Positions 7,576 to 16,257 of a DNA stretch of 46,842 bases are shown here, in pieces; position 1 is the stretch's first letter, and each line of letters starts with the position of its first letter. A program made the translations under genes and the position numbers. The DNA is from Nitrospirota bacterium. Its GTDB lineage: Bacteria; Nitrospirota; Thermodesulfovibrionia; Thermodesulfovibrionales; Dissulfurispiraceae. The DNA is taken from the NCBI GenBank assembly GCA_023476565.1, contig JAMCVZ010000042.1, positions 1-46,842 of the forward strand. The letters run 5' to 3'. Under the pieces are notes generated by a model. It did not search any database, was not told where the DNA came from, and worked only from the letters and a program-made list of their open reading frames with translations.

Positions 7576-8865
7576 TTATGGTAAATATCTGAAGCCGGTC
7601 CCTTTAACATTTTTGCCTTTTATCATCTCCCTGAACCTTTTAAACAGGTGCGCCGAGTCGTTGGGCCCCGGCCCTGCTTCGGGATGGTGCTGAACCGAGA
7701 AGACAGGCAACTCGACATGCTGCATACCCTCTTCAGTCCCGTCGTACAGATTTTTATGGGTGAGCTTCACTTTTCCGCCGAGGCTTTTTATATTGACACA
7801 GTAGTTGTGGTTCTGCGACGTAATCTCAACCCTGCCGGTGAGCAAATCCTTTACAGGGTGGTTTCCACCGTGGTGGCCGAATTTCAGCTTGTATGTCGCG
7901 CCCCCCATCGCAAGCCCGAGTACCTGATGGCCGAGGCAAATCCCGAATACAGGTTTCTTGCCGATAAGTTTTTTTGCTGCCTCGATCGCATACGTTACCG
8001 TCTGGGGGTCTCCTGGACCGTTGCTCAGGACTATTCCATCGGGGTTCATTTCGAGCACCGCTTCCGCAGGAGTTTTGGCAGGTATTACAGTTACGTTAAA
8101 CCCCGCTTCAACAAGGTTTCTCAGTATATTGGATTTGATACCGAAGTCGAAAACAACAACTCGTGATGCGTGATGCGTGATGCGTGATGCGTCGCCGGGG
8201 ACAGTCCCCATTCTATGACTCCGCTCCGCTTCGTCCGTGGTAAACCACCTACTGTTGGTAAATAGGGACAGTCCCCTCTCGTTGTCTTTATCCTTTAACT
8301 CATTACTCATCACTGATAACTCATTACGGTCTTTTTGCCACTTCCAGCACGCCTCATTCCATGTATATGCCTCTTTAGTGGTAACATCCTTGACATAATC
8401 AAATGCGGATATCCCCGGATGCGATCTCACTTTTTCAAGCAGGTTTGCCGGATCCGTATCGGCAGTTGATATCATTCCCATCTGGGCCCCGTGGTTTCTC
8501 AAATGCCTTGTCAGCGCCCTTGTATCGACATCTTCGATGCCGACTATGCCGCTGTCCCTGAGATAACTCCCGAGGGGGCCTTCGGAACGCCAGTTGCTCG
8601 CGAATTCGATATGTTCTTTAACGATAAACCCTTCTGCCTTAGGCCCTCCCGCGGATTCAATGTCCTCTCTATTCACGCCGTAATTGCCCATCTGGGGATA
8701 GGTCATGGTGACTATCTGGCCTTTGTATGACGAATCGGTCAGTATCTCCTGATACCCGGTCATGGAGGTATTGAATACTACCTCACCGATGGTTTCGCCC
8801 TCTGCGCCGAATCCCTTTCCCTCAAAAACAGTGCCATCGTACAATACGAGCAACGCCTTACTCAT
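7576..8865 (-). CDS. carA: Carbamoyl-phosphate synthase small chain (glutaminase), with a repeat-derived insertion
   Basis: Hydrolyses glutamine and channels ammonia to CarB. The N-terminal CPSase domain begins MSKALLVLYDGTVFEGKGFG after GGAGG. The class I amidotransferase domain has the nucleophile loop KPVFGICLGHQVLGLA and the His-Glu pair in FSVQHHPEAGPGP. At 429 residues it is about 50-60 longer than usual. The excess (about residues 180-235) lies in the linker between the two domains, just before RVVVFDFGIKSNIL. That stretch is encoded by an 80-bp dispersed element, a 7-bp tandem repeat and a simple ACTCATTACTCAT sequence, all read in frame. Catalytic residues are untouched, so the enzyme is probably active. 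The C-terminus GTGFRYLP is also slightly extended. Confidence 0.96.
   Translation of the reverse strand: MSKALLVLYDGTVFEGKGFGAEGETIGEVVFNTSMTGYQEILTDSSYKGQIVTMTYPQMGNYGVNREDIESAGGPKAEGFIVKEHIEFASNWRSEGPLGSYLRDSGIVGIEDVDTRALTRHLRNHGAQMGMISTADTDPANLLEKVRSHPGISAFDYVKDVTTKEAYTWNEACWKWQKDRNELSVMSNELKDKDNERGLSLFTNSRWFTTDEAERSHRMGTVPGDASRITHHASRVVVFDFGIKSNILRNLVEAGFNVTVIPAKTPAEAVLEMNPDGIVLSNGPGDPQTVTYAIEAAKKLIGKKPVFGICLGHQVLGLAMGGATYKLKFGHHGGNHPVKDLLTGRVEITSQNHNYCVNIKSLGGKVKLTHKNLYDGTEEGMQHVELPVFSVQHHPEAGPGPNDSAHLFKRFREMIKGKNVKGTGFRYLP
8163..8192. repeat. GTGATGC tandem repeat (about 4.3 copies) inside carA
   Basis: Four perfect head-to-tail copies of the 7-mer GTGATGC start at 8163, 8170, 8177 and 8184, followed by a partial copy. 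A 7-base unit keeps frame only in multiples of three copies, so copy-number slippage would shift carA out of frame. On the gene strand it encodes the residues just before the glutaminase domain (ASRITHHASR). Confidence 0.9.
8197..8276. repeat. 80-bp dispersed element, copy 1 (inside carA)
   Basis: The element is bounded by GGGGACAGTCCC (8197-8208) and GGGACAGTCCCC (8265-8276), which act as near-palindromic terminal inverted repeats, and it has a central hairpin GTGGTAAACCAC. It matches the reverse complement of 34594-34674 with 3 differences over 80 positions by eye. It is read through in carA as GLSLFTNSRWFTTDEAERSH and RMGTVPGD. REP/REPIN or MITE-like mobility is inferred. Confidence 0.9.
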
Positions 8866-8927
8866 CTATCCTCCATAAATACAGTAACGAGTTAAAAGAT
8901 AAAGAAGACACCGAAACCCGTCACTTG

Positions 8928-10283
8928 TTACCTGTTACCGGTTTCACCGTCCTCAACAATCTCATGAATCTTCCCTCTGCAGATCGTCATCACAGGCATG
9001 CCTTTTAAAGTCCACCCCTCAAACGGTGTGTTCCTGCCGAGGGAAGCGAATTTTTTAGCCTCCACTTTGAGCTCTTTGTTTACATCAACAAGAACGATAT
9101 CGGCATCTGCGCCTGTTTTTAATGTGCCTTTATTTATATTCAAGATACTTGCCGGGTTCACCGCCATTTTCTCGATCAGTTGGCTCATCGACAGAGTCCC
9201 CTCTTCAACCAGCTTCAGGCTCAGGCTCAGGGCCGTTTCAAGACCGGATATGCCTGATGGCGCCCTGTCGAATTCCTGCAGTTTCTCATCGAGGTGATGC
9301 GGCGCGTGGTCTGTGGCTATAACTTCGATAGTCCCATCCCTGAGCCCCTCTTTAATGGCCTTAACGTCCCGTTCCGTCCTCAACGGAGGATTCACCTTTG
9401 CATTGGTATCATATCCCCTCACCGCGGCCTCGGTAATACTGAAATAGTGGGGACATGTTTCCGCCGTTACCTGAATCCCCCTCTCCTTTGCCTGCCTTAC
9501 AAGCCGAACAGAGCCCTCTGTCGAAACATGGGCGATATGCAGCCTGCCCCCCGTCAGTTCAGACAGGATGATATCCCGTGCAACCATGACCTCTTCGGCA
9601 GCGGACGGCAGGCCCCTCAGCCCGAGAGTTGTTGAAAGGCGGCCTTCGTTCATTACTCCGCCATCGGTAAGCGTAAGGTCTTCGGTATGAGAGATGATGG
9701 GCACACTGAATATTTTTGAATATTCCAGGGCCCTTCTCATTATGATACTGCTCATGACAGGTCTCCCGTCATCGGAAAACGCGATGCATCCCGCCTCAAA
9801 CATAAGCCCCATCTCTGCGAGCTCTTCACCTTTTTGCCCCTTTGTTATAGCGCCGACAGGGTAGACATGACAGAACCCCTCATCTATGGACCTTTTGATA
9901 ATAAAGGCCGTGACGGTCGGGTTATCGTTCACCGGATTGGTGTTGGGCATAGGGCATACAGAGGTGAAACCGCCATGCAGCGCCGCCAGGGTCCCTGTCT
10001 TTATTGTCTCTTTGTGCTCAAAGCCGGGCTCCCTCAGATGGGTGTGCATGTCCACAAGCCCGGGAAATACGAGCATTCCTTTTGCATCTATTTCCTGTAT
10101 TTCTTCCTCGCTTCCATTCTTCCGCGCTTCAGCTTTCCTGCCCTTTCGCTCTTCCGTATGCCCGTTCTTCCGCTCTATCTTTGCTACCTTTCCATCCTCA
10201 ACCAGTAGATCCCCGACATAATCAATTCCCTGAGAGGGATCTATGATACGTCCGTTTTTGACAAGTATGCTTGTGCCCATCAT
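8928..10283 (-). CDS. pyrC: Dihydroorotase (class I, PyrC type)
   Basis: Closes carbamoyl aspartate to dihydroorotate. The zinc-binding start [18 protein letters not shown] (HxH at residues 80 and 82), the conserved PNTNP block, two histidines in HTEDL and HIAHVS, and IATDHAPHH with the catalytic Asp identify an amidohydrolase of dihydroorotase class I. The ATG at 10283 overlaps the pyrB stop (ATGA). At 451 residues it is 20-25 longer than usual: residues 38-64 are a charged, low-complexity stretch ([20 protein letters not shown]) encoded by GAAG/CTTCC-rich sequence, inserted just before the first core strand. The C-terminal GETGNR also comes from a repeat-like intergenic hairpin. Confidence 0.95.
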   Translation of the reverse strand: MMGTSILVKNGRIIDPSQGIDYVGDLLVEDGKVAKIERKNGHTEERKGRKAEARKNGSEEEIQEIDAKGMLVFPGLVDMHTHLREPGFEHKETIKTGTLAALHGGFTSVCPMPNTNPVNDNPTVTAFIIKRSIDEGFCHVYPVGAITKGQKGEELAEMGLMFEAGCIAFSDDGRPVMSSIIMRRALEYSKIFSVPIISHTEDLTLTDGGVMNEGRLSTTLGLRGLPSAAEEVMVARDIILSELTGGRLHIAHVSTEGSVRLVRQAKERGIQVTAETCPHYFSITEAAVRGYDTNAKVNPPLRTERDVKAIKEGLRDGTIEVIATDHAPHHLDEKLQEFDRAPSGISGLETALSLSLKLVEEGTLSMSQLIEKMAVNPASILNINKGTLKTGADADIVLVDVNKELKVEAKKFASLGRNTPFEGWTLKGMPVMTICRGKIHEIVEDGETGNR

Positions 10284-11191
10284 CTTTTCTCCCCGGTCAG
10301 CAGGTACATTACCGCCATTCTCACGGCTATCCCGTTCGTGACCTGCTCAAGGATAACCGACTGAGGGCTGTCGGCAACTTCGGAGGATATCTCGATGCCC
10401 CGGTTCATAGGACCGGGGTGCATCACGATCGCGTCTTTGTGCGCAAGCCCGAGCCTCTTCATATCCAGTCCCCAGTATTTGAAATATTCCCGGGTAGACG
10501 GGAAAAAGCTCTTTCCCTGCCGCTCTATCTGGATCCTGAGCATCATTACCACATCGACATCCTTAATCCCTTTATCCATATCGTAAAAGACTTCAACCCC
10601 GTAATCCTCCATGGAAGGGATCAGCGTCGGGGGGCCCATGAGCCTTACGTTTGCACCGAATTTCGAAAGAAGATATATATTGGATTTCGCTACCCTGCTG
10701 TGGTAGATATCGCCGATTATCGCTATTCTGAGCCCGTCGAGAGCGCCTTTTTTTTCGATGATGCTGAAAGCGTCGAGCAGCGCCTGGGTCGGATGCTCGT
10801 TTATGCCGTCCCCGGCATTTATGACTGATGCGCCGACATTCCGTGCGATAAAATGAGGCACCCCGCTCGATGAATGCCTTATGACAATGTAATCGACACC
10901 GTATGCTTCAATAGTTTTTATGGTATCGAAAAGACTTTCTCCCTTGACAACGCTGCTCGTCGGTACGGAAAAGTTCAGCACATCAGTGCTCAGTCTCTTT
11001 TCGGCAAGCTCGAATGATGTCTTTGTCCTCGTAGACGGCTCGAAGAAAAGGTTTACCACAGTCTTGCCCCTCAGGGCAGGGACCTTCTTAATGTCTCTCT
11101 TCAGGACGTCCTTGAATGACAAGGCCGTACCGAGTATCAGCTCAATATCTTCCTTTGCAAGCTCTTTTATGCCGACCAGATCCTTGGGCAT
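10280..11191 (-). CDS. pyrB: Aspartate carbamoyltransferase catalytic subunit
   Basis: Joins carbamoyl phosphate and aspartate. The carbamoyl-phosphate site [19 protein letters not shown] (about residues 49-67), the [10 protein letters not shown] block (about 132-141) and the Asp-site signature [10 protein letters not shown] near residue 258 are intact. Length (303 residues) is typical. Its ATG shares one base with the pyrR stop (TAATG), and its own stop overlaps the pyrC start, so pyrR-pyrB-pyrC are translationally coupled. No pyrI is present; control is likely by PyrR attenuation instead. Confidence 0.97.
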   Translation of the reverse strand: MPKDLVGIKELAKEDIELILGTALSFKDVLKRDIKKVPALRGKTVVNLFFEPSTRTKTSFELAEKRLSTDVLNFSVPTSSVVKGESLFDTIKTIEAYGVDYIVIRHSSSGVPHFIARNVGASVINAGDGINEHPTQALLDAFSIIEKKGALDGLRIAIIGDIYHSRVAKSNIYLLSKFGANVRLMGPPTLIPSMEDYGVEVFYDMDKGIKDVDVVMMLRIQIERQGKSFFPSTREYFKYWGLDMKRLGLAHKDAIVMHPGPMNRGIEISSEVADSPQSVILEQVTNGIAVRMAVMYLLTGEKR

Positions 11192-11736
11192 TATTTTCCT
11201 GACGCTTGTATTAAAACCTTGTCTTCCAGGCCGTCTTCCTCAAACTGCACATCAATATTTTCGTCCCCTGACGTGGGTATGTTCTTGCCCACATAATCCG
11301 CCCTTATCGGCAGCTCCCGGTGTCCCCTGTCGATAAGGACCGCAAGTTGTATATGGGCCGGCCTTCCGAAATCCATAAGCGCGTCCATTGCAGCCCTTAT
11401 GGACCTGCCGGTAAATATCACGTCATCGACAAGGACTATTCTTTTATCCGAAATGTCGCACGGGATATCGGTCTTCCTGACTACGGGATGCTCCTTTCTC
11501 ATGCCGAGGTCGTCACGGTACAATGAGATATCAAGTGAGCCCACCGGAATCTCCGCATGCTCTATAGCCTTTATCTTCATGGACAGCCTCCGGGCAATGT
11601 GCACACCGCCCCGTTGGACGCCGATAAGGCAGAGGTCTTCCGTGCCCTTGTTTTTCTCGATGATCTCATGGGCGATCCTTGAGAGGATTCTTTCAATATC
11701 TTTCTTGTTGAGAAGCTCTTTCCCCATTTCAGACAT
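11191..11736 (-). CDS. pyrR: PyrR: pyr operon RNA-binding attenuator / uracil phosphoribosyltransferase
   Basis: Binds pyr mRNA leader in the presence of UMP and promotes termination; it may also have weak UPRTase activity. The PRPP loop [20 protein letters not shown] near residue 95, [16 protein letters not shown] and the C-terminal [20 protein letters not shown] match PyrR of about 180 residues. I place the start at the ATG at 11736 ([18 protein letters not shown]) rather than 11757, because the earlier ATG lies inside the terminator hairpin that precedes the gene. The gene's GGGGAAGG ribosome site is in the 3' arm of that hairpin. Confidence 0.93.
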   Translation of the reverse strand: MSEMGKELLNKKDIERILSRIAHEIIEKNKGTEDLCLIGVQRGGVHIARRLSMKIKAIEHAEIPVGSLDISLYRDDLGMRKEHPVVRKTDIPCDISDKRIVLVDDVIFTGRSIRAAMDALMDFGRPAHIQLAVLIDRGHRELPIRADYVGKNIPTSGDENIDVQFEEDGLEDKVLIQASGK

Positions 11737-11769
11737 AAAAAAAGCCTTCCCCTGCATGCAGAGGAAGGC
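11737..11769 (-). terminator. Intrinsic terminator / attenuator of the pyr operon
   Basis: On the minus strand a near-perfect palindrome (11744-11769; arms GCCTTCC/GGAAGGC, centre TGCATGCA, one mismatched pair) is followed directly by seven T residues (11743-11737) and then the pyrR ATG. It has the shape of a rho-independent terminator at the leader end. Its 3' arm contains the pyrR Shine-Dalgarno, so folding would also block translation. Confidence 0.85.
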
Positions 11770-11809
11770 ATACTTTATTTAAAGTTTGTTTCACCCGAGC
11801 TCTCCTTTT

Positions 11810-11823
11810 AGCCTCACAGGGCT
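11810..11823 (-). promoter_or_regulatory. PyrR-binding loop (anti-antiterminator) in the pyr leader
   Basis: The minus strand reads AGCCCTGTGAGGCT, which fits the PyrR recognition consensus ARUCCNGNGAGGYU at all but the third position and folds as AGCC/GGCT around CTGTGA. It lies about 40 nt upstream of the terminator and downstream of the promoter, as in known PyrR-regulated leaders. Confidence 0.8.
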
Positions 11824-11841
11824 ATCATTAAAGGCTCTTTT

Positions 11842-11871
11842 ATTAAAGCACAAGTAAAGCTGTATTGTCAA
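11842..11871 (-). promoter_or_regulatory. Promoter of the pyr operon
   Basis: TTGACA (11871-11866) and TTTAAT (11847-11842) are separated by 18 bp on the minus strand. Transcription would start near 11835, leaving a leader of about 100 nt that holds the PyrR loop and the terminator. Confidence 0.65.
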
Positions 11872-12024
11872 AAACATATGCAACAATCGAAAATGGAGGG
11901 TATGTATGAGGCAGGAAGTCCGTGGGGAGCCGTCTAATGCTCCTGCTGTGGAAAAGTTGTGGGAAAGTATGCTATTTTAATTACTTATAACCTTAATACA
12001 GGTTAAAACCCAAGGAGTAAAACT

Positions 12025-13758
12025 ATGAAAATTTCAGGTGCAGAGATAGTATTGGAGTCTCTCAAGAGGGAGGGGGTAAAGCATATATTCGGATATCCCG
12101 GTGGGGTTATCCTGAATATCTTTGACCTCCTTCATGATGATAAGGACTTAAAACTGATCCTCACGAGGCATGAGCAGGGGGCCGTCCATGCAGCGGACGG
12201 ATATGCACGGGCAACCGGAAAACCGGGGGTCGTGCTCGTCACCTCCGGGCCGGGCGCCACAAACACCGTCACCGGGATAGCAACGGCCTCCATGGATTCC
12301 ATTCCGATGGTTGTTTTGACCGGCCAGGTGCCCACCGTTCTCATAGGCAACGACGCCTTTCAGGAGGCTGATATTGTAGGCATAACGAGGCCGTGTACGA
12401 AATACAACATACTCGTGAAGGATGTAAAGGATGTGGCGTCCCAGATAAAAGAGGCTTTCCATATAGCTATGACGGGAAGGCCCGGTCCCGTATTGATCGA
12501 TCTGCCCAAGGACGTAACCTCAGGGAAGGCGGAATTCTCATGGCCCGACACAATAAATCTCAGGAGCTACAACCCTACGTACGAAGGCAACAAATGGATG
12601 ATCGAAAAGGCCGCCCATGAGATTGCGAAGGCCAGGAAACCTGTCATCATCGCAGGCGGCGGCTGTATTCTCTCAGAAGCGTCACATGAGCTCAAAGAGC
12701 TTGCAGAGCTTGCAAATGTGCCGGTTACCATGACCCTCATGGGGCTCGGCAGCTTCCCCGGTACGCATCCTCTGTCACTCGGGATGCTCGGGATGCACGG
12801 GACATATTACGCGAATAAAAGCATACAGGATTCGGACCTGCTGATCGCCATCGGCATGAGATTCGACGACAGGGTTACAGGAAGGATCGACGGGTTTGCC
12901 CCCCACGCAAAGATAATACATATAGATATTGACCCGACATCCATAAGAAAGAACGTCAGGGTTGATATCCCGATTGTCGGAGATGTGAAAAACGTTCTGA
13001 AAGTCCTTAACAAGGCCCTGAAGAAAGATATAAAAGAAACATGGGGCGAGATCAGCAAGGCATGGCTGAAACAGGTGGATGAATGGAAAAGGGAAAGGCC
13101 CATGACCTACAATCTTTCAGCGGATACGATCAAACCGCAATTTGTGGTCGAGAAAATACATGAGTTCACCAAAGGAGATGCCATTATCACTACGGAGGTC
13201 GGGCAGAACCAGATGTGGACGGCACAATTCTACAAGTTCGATAAACCGAGGAGGCTGCTGACCTCCGGAGGTCTCGGCACCATGGGGTACGGGTTCCCTG
13301 CCGCAATAGGCGCCCAGCTCGCCTTTCCGGACAAGCTCGTTATCGATATTGCCGGAGACGGCAGCATCCAGATGAATATACAGGAGCTTGCGACAGCGGT
13401 TATCTACAAATTGCCGGTAAAGGTCGCAATCCTGAACAACCGCTTTTTGGGTATGGTAAGGCAGTGGCAGGAGCTCTTCTTCCAGGAAAGGTATTCGCAT
13501 ACGAGCCTCGATGTCACCCCCGATTTTGTCGAGCTTGCACATGCATACGGGGCGGTGGGCCTGAGGGCGACGAAACCCAGCGAGGTGGAGCCTGTACTGA
13601 AAGAGGCGTTCAGGACAAAAAAGCCTATCTTCATGGATTTCGTCATCGACTGGAAGGAGAAAGTGTTCCCGATGGTCCCTGCCGGCGCAACACTGGACAC
13701 CATGCTTTTTGAGGAGAAGGAAAAGAAGGCTGAAAAGAAACTCAAGGCAGTCAAATAA
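12025..13758 (+). CDS. ilvB: Acetolactate synthase large subunit
   Basis: Thiamine-diphosphate and FAD-dependent condensation of pyruvate with pyruvate or 2-oxobutyrate, the first common step to valine, leucine and isoleucine. The TPP-activating Glu is in [30 protein letters not shown] (residues 20-60). A central FAD-binding domain follows, and the TPP/Mg2+ motif [15 protein letters not shown]...[13 protein letters not shown] is near residues 440-480. Length (577) is typical. AAGGAG precedes the ATG. It is first in an ilvB-ilvN cluster. The lysine-rich tail ([15 protein letters not shown]) is somewhat long. Confidence 0.96.
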   Translation: MKISGAEIVLESLKREGVKHIFGYPGGVILNIFDLLHDDKDLKLILTRHEQGAVHAADGYARATGKPGVVLVTSGPGATNTVTGIATASMDSIPMVVLTGQVPTVLIGNDAFQEADIVGITRPCTKYNILVKDVKDVASQIKEAFHIAMTGRPGPVLIDLPKDVTSGKAEFSWPDTINLRSYNPTYEGNKWMIEKAAHEIAKARKPVIIAGGGCILSEASHELKELAELANVPVTMTLMGLGSFPGTHPLSLGMLGMHGTYYANKSIQDSDLLIAIGMRFDDRVTGRIDGFAPHAKIIHIDIDPTSIRKNVRVDIPIVGDVKNVLKVLNKALKKDIKETWGEISKAWLKQVDEWKRERPMTYNLSADTIKPQFVVEKIHEFTKGDAIITTEVGQNQMWTAQFYKFDKPRRLLTSGGLGTMGYGFPAAIGAQLAFPDKLVIDIAGDGSIQMNIQELATAVIYKLPVKVAILNNRFLGMVRQWQELFFQERYSHTSLDVTPDFVELAHAYGAVGLRATKPSEVEPVLKEAFRTKKPIFMDFVIDWKEKVFPMVPAGATLDTMLFEEKEKKAEKKLKAVK

Positions 13759-13766
13759 AATGAATC

Positions 13767-13829
13767 GTGTTAGTGTCAGTGAACAGTGTCAGTAAAAGGT
13801 CTTAAAACCGACACTGACCACTGATACTT
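13767..13829. repeat. Hairpin repeat in the ilvB-ilvN gap
   Basis: TTAGTGTCAGTG near 13770 faces CACTGACCACTGATAC near 13811-13826, with an internal second copy of AGTGTCAGT. The same words (CACTGACACT) recur at 40514-40543. It separates two genes that are otherwise normally adjacent. Confidence 0.55.
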
Positions 13830-13852
13830 CTCACTAAATTCGGAGGTTACGG

Positions 13853-14344
13853 ATGAGACATACCATTTCTATACTTGTTGAGAATAAATTCGGTGTCCTG
13901 TCGAGGATTTCAGGCCTCTTCAGCGGCAGGGGGTATAACATAGAAAGCCTTTCCGTCGGCGAGACCATCGATCCCCAGATATCGGTAATGACCATTGTCA
14001 CAACCGGGGATGACTGGATCATTGAGCAGATCACGAAGCAGCTTAATAAGCTGATCGACGTTATCAAGGTTACCGATCTCACAGAGCTCGATCACGTGGA
14101 AAGGGAAATGGTGCTGGTAAAAATAGCTCCCCGGCAGGAGAACAAGGCGGAAGTATTAAGGATAGCCGAAATATTCAGGGGAAGGGTCGTTGATTCAAGC
14201 CCGAACACCTATACCATCGAGATTACAGGGGACGAGAAAAAGATAGATGCCTTTATAGAGCTGATGAAGCCCATGGGTATCAAAGAGTTTGTAAGAACGG
14301 GTAAAGTCGCCATAGCCCGGGAGATCACGAAGCGTAAAGCATAA
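13853..14344 (+). CDS. ilvN: Acetolactate synthase small (regulatory) subunit
   Basis: An ACT-domain regulatory subunit that activates IlvB and confers valine feedback. [20 protein letters not shown] starts the ACT fold, with the Asn-Lys-Phe-Gly-Val-Leu loop for effector binding. The second half ([20 protein letters not shown]) is the ACT-like C-domain that contacts the catalytic subunit. 163 residues is the normal length. GGAGG sits 8 bases before the ATG. The gene follows ilvB after 94 bp of hairpin repeat, and probably shares its transcript. Confidence 0.95.
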   Translation: MRHTISILVENKFGVLSRISGLFSGRGYNIESLSVGETIDPQISVMTIVTTGDDWIIEQITKQLNKLIDVIKVTDLTELDHVEREMVLVKIAPRQENKAEVLRIAEIFRGRVVDSSPNTYTIEITGDEKKIDAFIELMKPMGIKEFVRTGKVAIAREITKRKA

Positions 14345-14417
14345 AACGTTACAGCGTTTATCGCGTTACGGCGTTGAGCGTAAACTGCAATAACTCTATA
14401 ACGCACAAAAGGGAAAT

Positions 14418-15656
14418 ATGAGTAATAACACAGTTTATCTGATTGACGTTACCAATAGAGATGGTGTCCAGACATCACGAATTCTGCTGCCGAAGCTGTC
14501 GAAGACCATGATGAATCTCTATCTTGACGAGATGGGTATTTACCAGAGCGAAGTCGGCTTCCCTACCCTGAAGCACGAGGTCAATTATATTAATGCAAAT
14601 CTCGATCTCGCCAGGCAGGGCGCGATCAAGAGGCTCCATCTCGAAGGCTGGTGCAGGGCAGTACCCGGGGATGTAAGACTTACCTTTACGAACTGCCCCG
14701 GGTTGAAACATCTCAATGTCTCGATGTCCACCTCCGATATCATGCTCCAGGGGAAATTCCAGGGGAAGAAGAACTGGAAGGACATAATCAAGACCGTTTC
14801 CGAGGCCGTGAAAATCGCAAAAGAGCTCGGCGCGGAAACAGTCGGCGTTAACGCCGAAGATGCCTCGAGAACAGGGCTCGACAAGCTCATCGAATTTGCG
14901 CTTGCCGGCAAAGAGGCGGGGGCCGACAGATTCAGGTATTGCGACACGCTCGGCGCCGATGATCCCATTACCATCTACGAAAGGATCAAGGCGCTCTCAT
15001 TTGCGACAAAATTCCCTGTTGAAATGCACTGCCATAATGATCTCGGTATGGGAGAGGCTGTTTCCCTGACAGGCGCCCGGGGGGCAATTGAGGCCGGGGT
15101 GGATGCGTACATCAACACCACGGTAAACGGCTATGGCGAAAGGGCCGGCAACTGTGACCTCGTATCCACCATTCTTGCCTTGAAATACTCGCACGGCATT
15201 AAGGATAAGCTCCCGCTCGACAGGCACATTGATTTGAAGAAGACTTGGAAAATCGCCCGTTATGCCTCGTATGCCTTCAACCTGCCGATACCCATCAACC
15301 AGCCCGGCGTCGGCGCAAACGCCTTTGCCCATGAATCTGGCATTCATGCGGACGGGGCCTTGAAGGACAGAAGAAATTATGAACTGTACGATCCGGAAGA
15401 CGTGGGAAGAGGAGAACCCGACCTCCTGGAAACAGGACGCATTATTACAACAGGCGCTTACGGGGGAATAAAAGGCTTCAGGTACGTTTACAGCAAGCTG
15501 GGGATAGAGTTTCACAATGATAATGAGGCCAGAAACATACTGGAAATCGTCCAGTACGCAAACCTCCATACACAGAAACCGCTGACAGATGATGAATTAA
15601 GGTTTATCGCGAAATACCCCGAAATCGTAAGAGCCGTACTTACCGTTAATCCATAA
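14418..15656 (+). CDS. DRE-TIM acyltransferase: homocitrate synthase / Re-citrate synthase / 2-isopropylmalate synthase family
   Basis: A 412-residue TIM-barrel acetyl-CoA acyltransferase. The metal-binding start is DVTNRDGVQT (residues 10-19) where most relatives have DTTLRDGEQ. Later motifs are HCHNDLGMG near 203, NTTVNGYGERAGN near 235 and ANAFAHESGIHADG near 305. It lacks the C-terminal LeuA leucine-binding domain, so it is closer to NifV/homocitrate or Re-citrate synthases than to classic LeuA. Homologues annotated as homocitrate synthase occur in Geobacter-like and Nitrospirota genomes (from memory). Placement after ilvBN would suit a branched-chain role, but Re-citrate synthesis is equally plausible in an anaerobe. 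The substrate is not decidable from sequence alone. Confidence 0.8.
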   Translation: MSNNTVYLIDVTNRDGVQTSRILLPKLSKTMMNLYLDEMGIYQSEVGFPTLKHEVNYINANLDLARQGAIKRLHLEGWCRAVPGDVRLTFTNCPGLKHLNVSMSTSDIMLQGKFQGKKNWKDIIKTVSEAVKIAKELGAETVGVNAEDASRTGLDKLIEFALAGKEAGADRFRYCDTLGADDPITIYERIKALSFATKFPVEMHCHNDLGMGEAVSLTGARGAIEAGVDAYINTTVNGYGERAGNCDLVSTILALKYSHGIKDKLPLDRHIDLKKTWKIARYASYAFNLPIPINQPGVGANAFAHESGIHADGALKDRRNYELYDPEDVGRGEPDLLETGRIITTGAYGGIKGFRYVYSKLGIEFHNDNEARNILEIVQYANLHTQKPLTDDELRFIAKYPEIVRAVLTVNP

Positions 15657-16257
15657 AATTCAGGCAACGTGCAAGCCCACCCTTATACACAATCAAAAAT
15701 GGCTGACGTTGGCTTTAATTATCCTCGTGCGATCTTTGCAAGCGCATTTTTGATAGCCGCCAACAGAGCCCCTTCAGGGAGATTCATCTTAAAGACCGGA
15801 GTTGGATGTCATCCACTATTGAACAATCTCTCCTTTGTTGAAAACAGTTGCTTTGCCTTCAATTATTATTGCTACAGAATCGCCAATCAAACTGCCTGCC
15901 ATAAACCTGCCAAGGCGCTATTACTATTAATAAAAAACAAAAAAATGATATAATTGGCTTATATGGATCCAAACCCATCTCAGCAGGGATCATATAAATA
16001 CAAACTGTACAGACCTTTCCAATCGCCTTTGTACCGGGCGGAGCGATTGTTAGAGAGAGCCCTTAAGCCGGGAACTCTAATCACTTATAAGAGCCGATTG
16101 ATTCAAACTCTGAAGTTAAGAACATTTAAGCCGGGGACTTTGAACCCCATCAGCATTGTGCGCACAGGGTTGAGATTTCTCCCAAATACAAGCTTGCTTC
16201 GCTCGCAACTCTCGACGGCATGCAAACAACAACGTTACAATTGATTTCCGGATAACT
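15657..16257. other. 600-bp gap with no convincing gene
   Basis: No recognisable gene. It holds a separated inverted repeat (ATCAAAAATG at 15692-15701 facing CATTTTTGAT at 15745-15754). A near-duplicate phrase, TTAAGCCGGGAACTCTAA near 16060 and TTTAAGCCGGGGACTTTGAA near 16126, is also present. A TATAAT at 15949-15954 lies 8 bases before an ATG at 15963 that opens a 93-codon basic frame with no family resemblance. It may be decayed sequence or repeats; the 93-codon frame cannot be excluded as a gene. Confidence 0.6.

Noticed and set aside
11903-11938. Short frame MYEAGSPWGAV upstream of ilvB as an attenuator leader peptide
   Set aside because: It is not rich in Val, Leu or Ile codons and no terminator with a T-run follows it.
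15963-16244. 93-codon frame with TATAAT 8 bases upstream
   Set aside because: Basic, low-complexity translation with duplicated KPGTL phrases, no family resemblance and no ribosome site; kept only as a remark in the gap entry.
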